Assembly: GCF_016918015.1 (NCBI RefSeq)
Contig: NZ_JAERMK010000002.1
Coordinates: 310,001-374,000, forward strand
Length of the DNA: 64,000 nucleotides
DNA from: Glycomyces sp. YM15
GTDB taxonomy: Bacteria; Actinomycetota; Actinomycetes; Mycobacteriales; Micromonosporaceae
Direction of reading: 5' to 3'
Shown here in pieces: positions 51,683 through 60,168 of this stretch (the stretch's first letter is position 1; each line of letters opens with the position of its first letter). The translations under genes and the position numbers were made by a program. The notes below the pieces were generated by a model. That model had not been told where the DNA came from and did not search any database. It saw only the letters and a program-made list of their open reading frames with translations.

Positions 51683-52202
51683 CACCTCGGTGCAATGATC
51701 GGGTTTACAGGGGGATATCGACCCGAGCCGTTCGGCGTGACGCGGAGGGCACGGTCGCTCGATTGGTGCTGAGACCAGCATACCGAGCTGGAGCAACCAG
51801 GACTGAACAGGTCGTCCCGCATGGCACGAAAGCGGGAGTTCAGGACACACCCGGCCACCAGGGGCATTCCCTGTCTTCGGCGACACCGCTGCGCCCGCGT
51901 CACCGTCCGCAGCACTGGACCATTCGCCCCGGTAAGCCTGCTTTGTGCACCCGCTTGCCCCGCAACCGAACGCGCGGCCGAGTGGACTCACCCGATCGGG
52001 GGAAGCCTGCCTGCGGAGCTGGCACAAAGTGGGGATACACGGTCGTCCCCGATGCTTGTAAACTCAGAGACGCACCGCCAACCCGGTGAGTTTGCACGGA
52101 CGGGTTATGGTGACTGCGGAATCGATCAAAACTCACTGGGATACCCCTGCAGGCCTAGGTCGCTAGCGCCTCAGCCCCCGGTTTATTACTTGGAGGTGAA
52201 AT
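51683..52202. other. Intergenic region upstream of the WXG100 pair (520 bp)
   Basis: No supported gene. It must hold divergent promoters for the 51089 and 52203 units. An inverted repeat, AAACTCA (52060-52066) and TGAGTTT (52087-52093), lies ~110 bp before the first WXG100 start. A clear -35/-10 pair could not be assigned. Confidence 0.5.
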
Positions 52203-52508
52203 ATGGCCGGTGTCGCAATGGACACAGAAACAGTCGCCCAAGCCGCGACTGACACGGTCAACGCCAAGCTCTCGGTCGACGGCAACCTCGATCGACTGAA
52301 GGCCCTCTGCGACGAGCTCGCCGCTTCCTGGACCGGCCAGGGTGCCGCCGCGTTCGCCAACGTCATGCAGGCATGGGACATCGAGGCTGCGAAGCTCCTC
52401 GACGCGCTCCAGGACATCGCCGACAGCCTCGACTCCTCGGCTGCTCAGCAGGCAGAGATGGACGCTGAGTCCAGCTCCGACTTCAGCCAGTACGACGGCG
52501 AACTCTAA
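52203..52508 (+). CDS. esxB: WXG100 family protein (EsxB-like)
   Basis: 101 aa from ATG 52203 (GGAGGTG upstream). Two helices flank the W-x-G turn (LAASWTGQGAAAFANVM). It has no signal peptide, as expected for ESX cargo, and the tail is acidic (SSSDFSQYDGEL). It forms a heterodimer with the next gene's product and is exported through EccBCDE. Which member is EsxA and which EsxB is assigned by order only. Confidence 0.9.
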   Translation: MAGVAMDTETVAQAATDTVNAKLSVDGNLDRLKALCDELAASWTGQGAAAFANVMQAWDIEAAKLLDALQDIADSLDSSAAQQAEMDAESSSDFSQYDGEL

Positions 52509-52542
52509 GACTTCCCCCCGAAACTAAGGAAAGAGGTGAACC

Positions 52543-52830
52543 ATGGGTTCTCGTATTGCTATGAGCTACGAGGAGCTCGAAGCGGCAACTGCCGAGATCG
52601 CGTCGCAGTCTGGTGAAATGACCAGCACGCTCGCCGACCTCCGCACCCAGCTCGACGCCCTCGACTGGGCAGGTGCCGACAAGGCTGCCTACGAAGAAGC
52701 CAAGGCCCAGTGGGACGCGTCCTTCGAGAAGATCAACGACATCCTCGAAGCCGTCGGCCGCGCGGTCGACAACGCGAAGATCCGCTACCAGGAGACCGAG
52801 GCCGCGAACGCGTCTCGTTTCGGCGGGTAG
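52543..52830 (+). CDS. esxA: WXG100 family protein (EsxA-like)
   Basis: 95 aa from ATG 52543 (GAGGTG upstream), 34 nt after esxB. It is a helical hairpin with W-x-G (LDWAGADKAAYEEAKAQWD). The C-terminal YQETE fits the YxxxD/E general ESX export signal. It is expected to pair with EsxB and be recognised by the EccC motor. Confidence 0.9.
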   Translation: MGSRIAMSYEELEAATAEIASQSGEMTSTLADLRTQLDALDWAGADKAAYEEAKAQWDASFEKINDILEAVGRAVDNAKIRYQETEAANASRFGG

Positions 52831-52857
52831 CAGCTTCCCCCAGCTCGAAGACCACAG

Positions 52858-52893
52858 GAAACCCGGGTAGTCCGCCAGGACGGCCCGGGTTTC
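52858..52893 (+). terminator. Terminator of the WXG100 pair
   Basis: GAAACCCGGG (52858-52867) pairs with CCCGGGTTTC (52884-52893) and is followed by TTCG. Confidence 0.75.
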
Positions 52894-52945
52894 TTCGTGC
52901 CCAAGGGAGAAGCGATACAAGAAACGGCGCCCCGAGGGAACGCGA

Positions 52946-52975
52946 AAGGGCGGGAACCGCGAGGTCCCCGCCCTT
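52946..52975 (-). terminator. Terminator of the canonical mycosin gene
   Basis: AAAGGGCGGGaAC and GTcCCCGCCCTT flank a CGCGAG loop with one mismatch, 14 nt beyond the mycosin stop. Confidence 0.65.
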
Positions 52976-52988
52976 CGTCAAGCCTGCG

Positions 52989-54374
52989 TCAGTCGGTCGC
53001 GGCCTTCACCGGGACCACGTCCGCCTTCCGGGTGCCCGGCCGCCAGCGGCGGTTGCGGCCCTTCGGGATGATCTTCTTCAGCACGAGTACCAGCGTGACG
53101 AGCACGATCGCGATGCCGACGCTCGCCCAGGCCATGATCTTCTCCGTGCGGAGCGGGTCGTAGTCCGGGTCGAGGCCGGCGATGGCCTGGCGGTCCTCGT
53201 CGGCGATCGGGGCGGTGCTCGGCGATTCGCTCGGGGTCTCGGACACCGAGTCGGAGACGATCGCCGCCTCGTCGACCGGATCGGTCAGCGCCGCTCCCAC
53301 ATTGAGGATGCCGTGGCCCTGGTAGATGTTGAAGTCGTTCGGCGGGTGGATCGCGGTATCCCGCAGCCGCTGCTGGATCCACGCCGGCGTCGCTTCGGCG
53401 CCGTACTGGCCCTTGAGGAGGGCGGCCGCCCCGGCCACGAACGGCGCGGCGTAGCTGGTGCCGGTGTCGACGAAGTATTCGCCGGCGGCGTGCGGGAACG
53501 GTACGTCGACACCGGGCGCGAGCAGGTCGAGATTGGTGCCGAAGTTGGTGCCCTCGTACCAGTTCCCCTCCTGGTTGTGCGCCCCGACGGCGATGACCTC
53601 CGAGTAGTTCGCCGGATAGAACGTCTGCTTGTCGGCGTCGATGGAGTCGTCGTCCATGTGCGAGGTGGCGTTGCCCGAAGCGGCGACGATGACGACGTTC
53701 TTCTCCATGGCGTACGCGACCCCGGCGGCGAGGTCCGGGGATTCGAGCATCACCGAGGAGACGTTGATGACGTCGGCACCGTGATCGACCGCGTCGATGA
53801 TCGCGAGGCCGACCGCCTTGCTCTTGTTAGCGTCCCCGCCCTCGTCCTTGCCGCCGGTGAACACCCGGATCGGCAGGATGTCCGCCTCGGGTGCGACGCC
53901 GATGAAGTCCGGGTCGCCCGGGTTGCCCATCGGGCTCCCCGCAGCGATCGCCGCCACCCCCGTGCCGTGGCCGCTCGAGTCGCACTGCCCCTTGGCATTG
54001 GCGTCCCACCAGTCGTAGCCTTCCAACAGGCGACCGGTGAACACGTCGGACACGCGCCCCGACGCGACGCCGGAGTCGATGACGGCGATCGTCACCGGCT
54101 GGCCTTTCTTGGAACCGGTCTCGAACGTGCCGCGGTTGTACTGCTGCGCCTGCTCGAGGCCGATGAAGTTCTTCGCCCACTGCTCCTTGTTGAGCGGCTC
54201 CCCGCCCTCGGCGATCGGGACGCAGGCGGCGTGCTCGTCGTCGGGGACCATCGGCAGACCCCACCCGTCCTGCAACTGCTGCGCCGGAGCAGGAGTGGTC
54301 GCCAGCAGAACCGTTCCGACGGTCGCCAATGCGACAGCGGCGGAATAGAGAGGTATACGCGGGAGGAATCGCAC
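52989..54374 (-). CDS. mycP: Mycosin, type VII secretion-associated serine protease
   Basis: 461 aa from GTG 54372-54374. A signal peptide (LYSAAVALATVGTVLLATTP) is followed by the mycosin N-extension (WAKNFIGLEQAQQYNRG) and a complete S8 triad: D100 (IAVIDSGVA), H136 (DSSGHGTGVAAI) and S307 (DTGTSYAAPFVAG), with oxyanion N235. A C-terminal transmembrane helix (~415-432) and short basic tail complete the canonical layout. MycP is needed for ESX complex stability and processes substrates outside the membrane. A TAGACT -10 lies 6 nt before the GTG, so the mRNA is probably leaderless. Confidence 0.95.
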   Translation of the reverse strand: MRFLPRIPLYSAAVALATVGTVLLATTPAPAQQLQDGWGLPMVPDDEHAACVPIAEGGEPLNKEQWAKNFIGLEQAQQYNRGTFETGSKKGQPVTIAVIDSGVASGRVSDVFTGRLLEGYDWWDANAKGQCDSSGHGTGVAAIAAGSPMGNPGDPDFIGVAPEADILPIRVFTGGKDEGGDANKSKAVGLAIIDAVDHGADVINVSSVMLESPDLAAGVAYAMEKNVVIVAASGNATSHMDDDSIDADKQTFYPANYSEVIAVGAHNQEGNWYEGTNFGTNLDLLAPGVDVPFPHAAGEYFVDTGTSYAAPFVAGAAALLKGQYGAEATPAWIQQRLRDTAIHPPNDFNIYQGHGILNVGAALTDPVDEAAIVSDSVSETPSESPSTAPIADEDRQAIAGLDPDYDPLRTEKIMAWASVGIAIVLVTLVLVLKKIIPKGRNRRWRPGTRKADVVPVKAATD

Positions 54375-54380
54375 CCGGCC

Positions 54381-54386
54381 AGTCTA
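54381..54386 (-). promoter_or_regulatory. -10 element of a probable leaderless mycP transcript
   Basis: TAGACT (complement of 54381-54386) sits 6 nt upstream of the GTG with no Shine-Dalgarno sequence between, which places the transcription start at or next to the start codon. Confidence 0.55.
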
Positions 54387-54514
54387 ACGCCGCAATACCA
54401 GCGGTTCGGTCCACCCATATCGGCGCGAAACACCGGAAGGGCGGGGGACCAAGCGGTGGACTCGTCCGCATACGATGGATACGACCACTCACCTTCATCT
54501 TGGAGACGTCGCCC

Positions 54515-55771
54515 ATGACGATGCTGCAGGCCCAACAGCAAGCTCGCGGCACCGCGTCCGTGCAAGCCCAGCAAGGCAACGGCCCGGCACCCGGCGAGTC
54601 GGTCGTGTTCACGACCCGTTCGACCGGCAGGCTCGGCCCGCTCACGGTCGCGCAGCTCATCACCATCGAGCTGGCGCTCACGCTTGCGTTGGCGTGCCTC
54701 GCGTTCGGCATGATCCCCGGCGCCGCCGGCGGCGGTGTCGCGCTGGTCGTGCTCATCATCGTGTTCTGGCGCAAGGGCGACTACTGGTGGTACCAGACCT
54801 GGCCGCTCAAGTCCCGCATGAAGCGGCGCATTCGCGCGCTCGACCCCGAGCAGCTCACCGAGGTCCTCCACCGGATCGCCCCCGATTTGGGCATCACCGG
54901 CATCGAGGACCGCGACGAGAACGTCGGCATCGGCCACGACAACGGCGGCTGGTTCTCCGTCATCGAGATCGGCACCACCGATGAAGGCACGAAAGCGATC
55001 CCGCTCGAACGCCTCGAGCGGCTCTTCGACGAGACCTCGGTGCCCGTCACCGCCGTGCAGCTCATCGGCCACACGACCCCGGTCGGCCTGAGCGCCTATG
55101 ACAACAGCCCCGCCTCCCGCTCCTATCGTGAACTCCTCGGCGACTACCCCGCCGTGGTCCACCACAAGGCGTGGCTCGCGGTGCGCCTCGGCGCCCGCGA
55201 CGCCCGCGAGGCCACCGCGGAGCGCGGCGGCGAGGTCGACGGCGTGTACAAGGCGCTGGCCAGCACTTCTCAGCGCGTCAGCAAGCTCCTCGGCAACGTC
55301 GGCGTCCCGAACCGCATCCTCGACGCCGAGGGTGTGCGCGAAGCGGTCTCGCAGTCGCTCGGTGTGGCGTTCGCGCCCGTCCCGGGCGAGCGCACCGCCG
55401 AGGAGTGGAGCCACTGGTACGCGGACGGATTGCGCCACGTCGCCTATCGGATCACCAAGTGGCCCACCGACGCCGCCTCCCTGCACCGCACCGGCGACGC
55501 GCTCTCGGGCGTGCCCGCCGCGTTCGTGACCGTCTCCACTGTGGTCACCGCGGGCGCGAACGGCAAGGTCAACCCCGACGGCCGCGTCACCGGACGCCAG
55601 CTCGCCGTCGACGGGATCGTGCGTCTCGCGCTCGACCAGGCTTCGTGGGAGTCGGCCCAGAACCAGCTGCTGAACGTCGCCGACCAGCTCGGCGTCCGCC
55701 TGCAGCGCCTCGACGGCGAGCACGGCCCCGCCGCCTACGCATCCGCCCCCACCGGAGGAGGCCCCCGATGA
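54515..55771 (+). CDS. eccE: Type VII secretion protein EccE
   Basis: 418 aa from ATG 54515 (GGAG upstream). Two transmembrane helices lie near the N-terminus (LTVAQLITIELALTLALACL; GGVALVVLIIVFWRKGD). A large domain follows with the family segment YWWYQTWPLKSRMKRR, AYDNSPASRSYRELLGD and a polymorphic C-terminal region. EccE is the peripheral membrane subunit of the ESX complex. Its stop overlaps the next start (ATGA). Confidence 0.92.
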   Translation: MTMLQAQQQARGTASVQAQQGNGPAPGESVVFTTRSTGRLGPLTVAQLITIELALTLALACLAFGMIPGAAGGGVALVVLIIVFWRKGDYWWYQTWPLKSRMKRRIRALDPEQLTEVLHRIAPDLGITGIEDRDENVGIGHDNGGWFSVIEIGTTDEGTKAIPLERLERLFDETSVPVTAVQLIGHTTPVGLSAYDNSPASRSYRELLGDYPAVVHHKAWLAVRLGARDAREATAERGGEVDGVYKALASTSQRVSKLLGNVGVPNRILDAEGVREAVSQSLGVAFAPVPGERTAEEWSHWYADGLRHVAYRITKWPTDAASLHRTGDALSGVPAAFVTVSTVVTAGANGKVNPDGRVTGRQLAVDGIVRLALDQASWESAQNQLLNVADQLGVRLQRLDGEHGPAAYASAPTGGGPR

Positions 55772-57462
55772 GCGACCGCAACAACGGCAACGGCAACGTC
55801 TACGGCGGCGGCACCTATCAGGGGGGCACCTACCAGAGCGGCGCCCACCGCACCGGCCGCCACACGGACGACGACGAAGAGCAGCAGCGTGGCGCCGTGG
55901 ACGACGAAGGCTCGGGCACCACCAAGATCGGCCGTTCAGGCGCTGCCGGTGCGGCGACGCCGCCGAGCGCCCGTGGCGGCGCGCAGCCCCCGCAGGGAGC
56001 CGTCTACGGCGGCCAACCGGGCCAGACCGGCAACCAGCCCGCGCAGCCGCCCGCGCAGGGCCCCGTCTACGGTGCCCCGTCCGCGCGTCAGGGCCAGCAG
56101 CCCTCCGCGCCGCAGGCCCGTCCGACCTCGCCGCCGCAGGTGCCCAGCGCCCGCGGCGGAGCGCAACCGCCGCGACCGGCGGGCCAGCCCATGCCGCCGC
56201 AGCAGCAGACGCCGCGGCCGCCCGAGATGCGTCCGCCGTCGCAAGGCCAAGCGCCGCAACCGTCTTCGCCACCGCAGTACCAGCAGCCGCAGCGTCCGCC
56301 GGCCCAGCCGCCGACGCCGGCCCGGGCCACGCCGCCTCCGGCACCGCAGCCTCAGGCCTCGCAACCGCCTGCGGCGCAACCTCCCGCACCGCAGCCGTCT
56401 CGCCCGCAGCAGCCGCAGTTCCAGCCGCCCGCGCCACCGCCCCAACAGTCGCAGCCGTCGGTCGCGCCGGTCTCCGCCGCGCCCGTCAGCGCGCCCTCGA
56501 TCTCACCGGTCTCGGCGCAGCCGATCTCGGGCCAGCCGATGTCCGGCAGCCCCGTCTCCGGCCAGCCGTTCTCCGCGCAACCCGCTTCGGCCCAGCCGTA
56601 CTCGGGCATGCCGTACTCCGGTGCGGCCCCGATCACCGGCGGCCCGATCAGCTCCCTGCCGACGTCGGCGGGCCTGTTCGGCGTCGGCTCGGTCTCCGCC
56701 GGGCCCACCGAGGGCACCGTCTACGGCCTCCCGGTCACCGACCGCGCCGTCGAGACCGCCAACGACGCGGGACGCCCCGTCGAGGCCGTCAAGTCGGCCC
56801 CGCAGATCCCGACCGCGCGGGCCTTGGAGCTCATGACCTCGGCCAGCCCGCCCTCCGGTCTCGTGATCGGCCGCGACGCCGAGCAGGTGCCCGTCGTCGC
56901 CCCGTTCTTCCGCCCGGAGGAGACACGCATCAACCTCATCGGCGGCGTCTACCTCGCCCGCCTGCTCGTCTTCCGCGCCTTGGCGATCGGCACCCGCGTC
57001 GCGGTCTGCACGACCCGCCCGCAGGAGTGGAACGGCCTGGGCGAGACCGCGACCGGCCGCAACGACCGCCTCGCGGTCCTCCACGGCGACCAGCCCGTCA
57101 CCGTCGAGGCCAGCCAGCACTCCCCGGCGCTCTACGTCTACGACGTGGGCGAGCGCGGCTCCCAGACCAAGCCGGTGCTCGGCCCCTGGCGCACCCAGCT
57201 CACGGTCCTGCCGCGCCTCACCAACTACGCCGACGAGCTCACCGGCGAGGCCCACATGACCGTCCTGCAGCGGCTCACCGCCGAAGAGGCGCAAATCGCC
57301 CGCTCGGCGATTCGCGTCAACCAGGAAGTGCTGCAATGGCTTCAGATGCTGCACGACGACATGATCGCGATGCTCCGCAAAGGCCAGAAGGAGCGCTACC
57401 TGTGGTGCTCCCCGACCTCGATCGAGGCGCAGATGTTCGGCGCGCCGATGCGAACCTACTGA
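55768..57462 (+). CDS. Pro/Gln-rich ESX-linked protein with P-loop-less Rossmann-like domain
   Basis: 564 aa from ATG 55768, overlapping the eccE stop. The first ~330 residues are disordered (QPPRPAGQPMPPQQQTPRPP and similar, then SGQPxSG repeats). The C-terminal ~215 residues are folded: VAPFFRPEETRINLIGGVYLA, then RLLVFRALAIGTRVAVCTTRP. This looks like an ATPase/Rossmann core without a Walker A. It ends in helices (EEAQIARSAIRVNQEVLQWL). Similar proteins follow eccE in other actinomycetes, as I recall. No function is established. No signal or transmembrane segment is visible, so it is probably a cytosolic ESX accessory. Confidence 0.75.
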   Translation: MSDRNNGNGNVYGGGTYQGGTYQSGAHRTGRHTDDDEEQQRGAVDDEGSGTTKIGRSGAAGAATPPSARGGAQPPQGAVYGGQPGQTGNQPAQPPAQGPVYGAPSARQGQQPSAPQARPTSPPQVPSARGGAQPPRPAGQPMPPQQQTPRPPEMRPPSQGQAPQPSSPPQYQQPQRPPAQPPTPARATPPPAPQPQASQPPAAQPPAPQPSRPQQPQFQPPAPPPQQSQPSVAPVSAAPVSAPSISPVSAQPISGQPMSGSPVSGQPFSAQPASAQPYSGMPYSGAAPITGGPISSLPTSAGLFGVGSVSAGPTEGTVYGLPVTDRAVETANDAGRPVEAVKSAPQIPTARALELMTSASPPSGLVIGRDAEQVPVVAPFFRPEETRINLIGGVYLARLLVFRALAIGTRVAVCTTRPQEWNGLGETATGRNDRLAVLHGDQPVTVEASQHSPALYVYDVGERGSQTKPVLGPWRTQLTVLPRLTNYADELTGEAHMTVLQRLTAEEAQIARSAIRVNQEVLQWLQMLHDDMIAMLRKGQKERYLWCSPTSIEAQMFGAPMRTY

Positions 57463-57474
57463 TCAAGGCATGAA

Positions 57475-57508
57475 GGAAGGGGCGGGGCCGATCGGCCCCG
57501 CCCCTTCC
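57475..57508. terminator. 34-bp perfect palindrome terminator
   Basis: 57475-57508 is perfectly self-complementary with no loop bases (GGAAGGGGCGGGGCCGAT and its complement), between convergent stops at 57462 and 57521. It serves both strands. Confidence 0.8.
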
Positions 57509-57520
57509 CTCATGCTTCGG

Positions 57521-58852
57521 CTAGCTCGCGTCGCGCCAGTTCTCGAGGTACGCGTTCGCGATCGCCACCGCCAGGTCCGTCAGGCCCTGCTGGTCGACCG
57601 CGGTGTCCCCGGACACCGAGATCCGCACCACCGTGTAGGAGTTGTCGTCCTGCACATGGAGGTGGAAGTTCGAGGTCCCCTCTTCGGGGACGCGCGCGAT
57701 CGCCGCGGACTGATCGCCGATCGACGGCGCCGGGTCCACCAGGGTCCAGGCCTCCTGCTCGCCGATGTCGCCGGTGCCCAGCTCGAAGTTGACGCTGGCC
57801 TTCGCATCGGAGTCGAGCACCATGCTGTCGACTTCCACCAGCGCCGTCGCCCGCTCGACCTCGCCGTACGTCAAGTCGCAGGACTGGATCCACCCGCTTC
57901 GCTTCTGCTCGGCGTCGCCGACGGCCTCCGGCTCGGCTCCATCCACGATGGACTCGATCGGAGCGGTGTCGACCAGCGAGCACGGCTCCGAGCTGCCCTC
58001 GTACGTCAGGTTCGTCTCCGTGCCGCCCGCGCCGTCGCCGCCGTCGTCGTCGCGGTTCATGAACCACCACACGCCGCCGCCCGCCAAGGCCAGCACGACG
58101 ATCGCGCCGATGATCTTCGGCACCGGGCTCGACTTGCGCGCCCGGCTGCGCACCTTCTGGAAGTCCGAACGCCGCCGCGGCTCCTTCGGCATGTAGCCGA
58201 GCCGCCCGATCGTCGTGGTCTCGCCACCGCCGCCCCACTCGCTCCGGGACTCGTCGGCGAACGCGGCCTCCTCGAACGGCTCATCCCTGTGCGGCGGCGC
58301 CCCCGCTCCCTGCGGCTGGCTCTGCCCCTGGAACTGCAGCGGGTCACTCGCACCCGGAGGAGGCGAACCCGCCTCGCGCCCGGGCTGGGCACCGGTGTCC
58401 CGCCGCGGCGGTGAACCCGCGCCCCACTGATCCGTGCGCGGGGTCGAACCCGTCACCGGCCCGCCCTGCGGGCGCCGCGACTCGTATCCGCCCGGCTGCG
58501 GGGAGAACTGCTGCTGCGGAGAGGGGTACTGCGGGCCCTGTCCCGGCTGGGGACCGCGGCCCGCCGAAGGGCCGCCCGCGCGCGGCGCGCCGCCGCGAGG
58601 GTCCTGGGAGGGCCGCCCGGCCTGGGGCATCGGGCGCTGGCCGCCCTGAGGGCCGCCTGCTTGAGGTCCACCCGGGCCGCCGACGCGCGGCTGTCCGCCG
58701 GCGGGAGTGCGCGGGCCGCCCGGCTGCTGGCCCGGCTCGCCCTGCGCCCCGTGCGGTCTGCCCGCTTGGGGCCGCCACTGGCCCGCGCCCGGCCGCTGCC
58801 CGTCCTCGGGCTGCTCGTCATATGCCGGGCCAAAGGGTGGTGTGGCGCTCAC
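57521..58852 (-). CDS. Pro/Gly-rich single-pass membrane protein with DUF3558-like outer domain
   Basis: 443 aa from GTG 58850-58852 (GGAGGATC upstream). The cytosolic N-terminus (~1-240) is Pro/Gly/Gln-rich and disordered. One transmembrane helix (PKIIGAIVVLALAGGGVWWF) precedes a ~170-residue outer domain with two Cys (SSEPCSLVDTAPIESIVDGA; IQSCDLTYGEVE). That pattern matches DUF3558-type lipoprotein domains. The role is unknown. The next upstream gene has the same kind of outer domain, suggesting a functional pair. Confidence 0.78.
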   Translation of the reverse strand: MSATPPFGPAYDEQPEDGQRPGAGQWRPQAGRPHGAQGEPGQQPGGPRTPAGGQPRVGGPGGPQAGGPQGGQRPMPQAGRPSQDPRGGAPRAGGPSAGRGPQPGQGPQYPSPQQQFSPQPGGYESRRPQGGPVTGSTPRTDQWGAGSPPRRDTGAQPGREAGSPPPGASDPLQFQGQSQPQGAGAPPHRDEPFEEAAFADESRSEWGGGGETTTIGRLGYMPKEPRRRSDFQKVRSRARKSSPVPKIIGAIVVLALAGGGVWWFMNRDDDGGDGAGGTETNLTYEGSSEPCSLVDTAPIESIVDGAEPEAVGDAEQKRSGWIQSCDLTYGEVERATALVEVDSMVLDSDAKASVNFELGTGDIGEQEAWTLVDPAPSIGDQSAAIARVPEEGTSNFHLHVQDDNSYTVVRISVSGDTAVDQQGLTDLAVAIANAYLENWRDAS

Positions 58853-58927
58853 GATGATCCTCCGCGAATGATTCCCGGCGTGTCGACTTGACGCCGCGGT
58901 AGTCACCGCCAGCTTAAAGGGGGCCGC

Positions 58928-59611
58928 CTAATTCGCCACTCGGGGGAGCGCGTCGACGAGGCCCGCGCCGAGATCCTCCGTCAGTTGCCGCACATCGCCG
59001 CCCTCAGGGGGCACGCCGGTGAAGAACAGATTGATGCTCAACGTCACGTTCGCGATCTGGATGTGGAGCCTGACCTGCGTCTCCTCGCCCCCGGCCACGG
59101 TCACGACCGCCGCCTTCTCGCCGATCCCGCTCACGTTCTCGGTCGCGAAGCCCTCGGACGCCTCGAAGTCGAGCACTCCGGCGTGCGCCGCCCGCGCCTT
59201 CGCCGAGTCTTCGTAGACCTGCACCGTGGAGAAGAGCGTCACCAGCCGGTAGGCGTCGTCCCCGGCGTACTCGGCCGAATAGGTGCAGTTGAACGTTCGC
59301 ACCTCCTCCTTGGAGGACTCCTCGGGGTTCCGCGCCTGCTCGGTGTCGGCCCAGGGCGAGAGCAGCTCGGCGTTCACCGAGAGTTCGCACAGGTCGCCGA
59401 TCTGCCCCGCGTCGACCGCGGGCGCCTCGTCCCCGTTCCCGGAGGTCCAGTAGAGGACGGTGGCCCCGCCCGCGAGCAGGAGCGCGACCACGGCGAGTAC
59501 CCAGCCCACGCTCGTGAGCTGGCGGAAGAGGTCGGCACCGCGATGCCGCCCCTGGTAGGTGGAGGGTTTCCCGTCCGCCCGGGGTTCCTCGGACTCGTCC
59601 GAGTCGATCAC
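58928..59611 (-). CDS. Single-pass membrane protein with DUF3558-like outer domain
   Basis: 227 aa from GTG 59609-59611 (weak RBS). A short cytosolic segment precedes one transmembrane helix (VGWVLAVVALLLAGGATVLY). The outer domain has two Cys (IGDLCELSVNAELLSPWADT; RTFNCTYSAEYAG) and shares layout with the 57521 gene product (IGEKAAVVTVAGGEETQVRL versus a similar block there). It lies 75 nt upstream of that gene on the same strand. Function unknown. Confidence 0.75.
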   Translation of the reverse strand: MIDSDESEEPRADGKPSTYQGRHRGADLFRQLTSVGWVLAVVALLLAGGATVLYWTSGNGDEAPAVDAGQIGDLCELSVNAELLSPWADTEQARNPEESSKEEVRTFNCTYSAEYAGDDAYRLVTLFSTVQVYEDSAKARAAHAGVLDFEASEGFATENVSGIGEKAAVVTVAGGEETQVRLHIQIANVTLSINLFFTGVPPEGGDVRQLTEDLGAGLVDALPRVAN

Positions 59612-60168
59612 CTGGAGTGCGATGGTCGTCGTCCTTACAGTGCCGAAGCTTGCGAGGTACGCGTTGGCTCAGCTGGAGGCTCGCTGCTGACGCGCCAGCC
59701 CACAGCTTATCGAGTACATGGGACACGGGCCACGATCGAGCCGTGCCAACCGCGAGGAGTCGTGTTTTCTCACCCTTTCGTGACGGGTGGCACTGAGAGC
59801 GGCGGCACCGGTCTGCTGACCGGCTCGGCGAATGACGCAGAGTGTGCGATACTCGACCTTGTCGTACCGCACACAGCTACGGATGGTGCGACCTGGAGAT
59901 GTCCTGTCCGCGTCCCTCACGACGGCGACGGACTTGACCACTCGGCTGGGGCAGAGGTTGAATTCCCAGCGCGAGTTGAGGCTTTCAGTGCGGCCCGAAC
60001 GGCATGATTTGAGCGCCGGAGCATGGCTCGCCAGCCTCTTGGGCGAAGCGAGCCGGATGTCGGCCTCGCCACGCCGGGAGGACCGCACTGCTGATGCCGC
60101 GCCCGTGCGGCAGCGGATGCAGATCGCATCACGCGCCCGGGCGGCGGCTGGAATGGAGATTTATTCAT
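59612..60168. other. Long upstream region / leader of rne (557 bp)
   Basis: No supported gene. A dyad at 59843-59873, TGTGCGATAC...GTACCGCACA (9 of 10 paired), contains GTGCGATACTCGAC, identical to a stretch upstream of eccC. Long structured leaders are known for rne genes, which autoregulate mRNA decay, so part of this may be transcribed leader. Confidence 0.5.

Noticed and set aside
51763-52252. Small plus-strand genes upstream of the WXG100 pair
   Set aside because: The overlapping short frames have poor RBS and codon bias and no recognisable product. The region is better read as regulatory.
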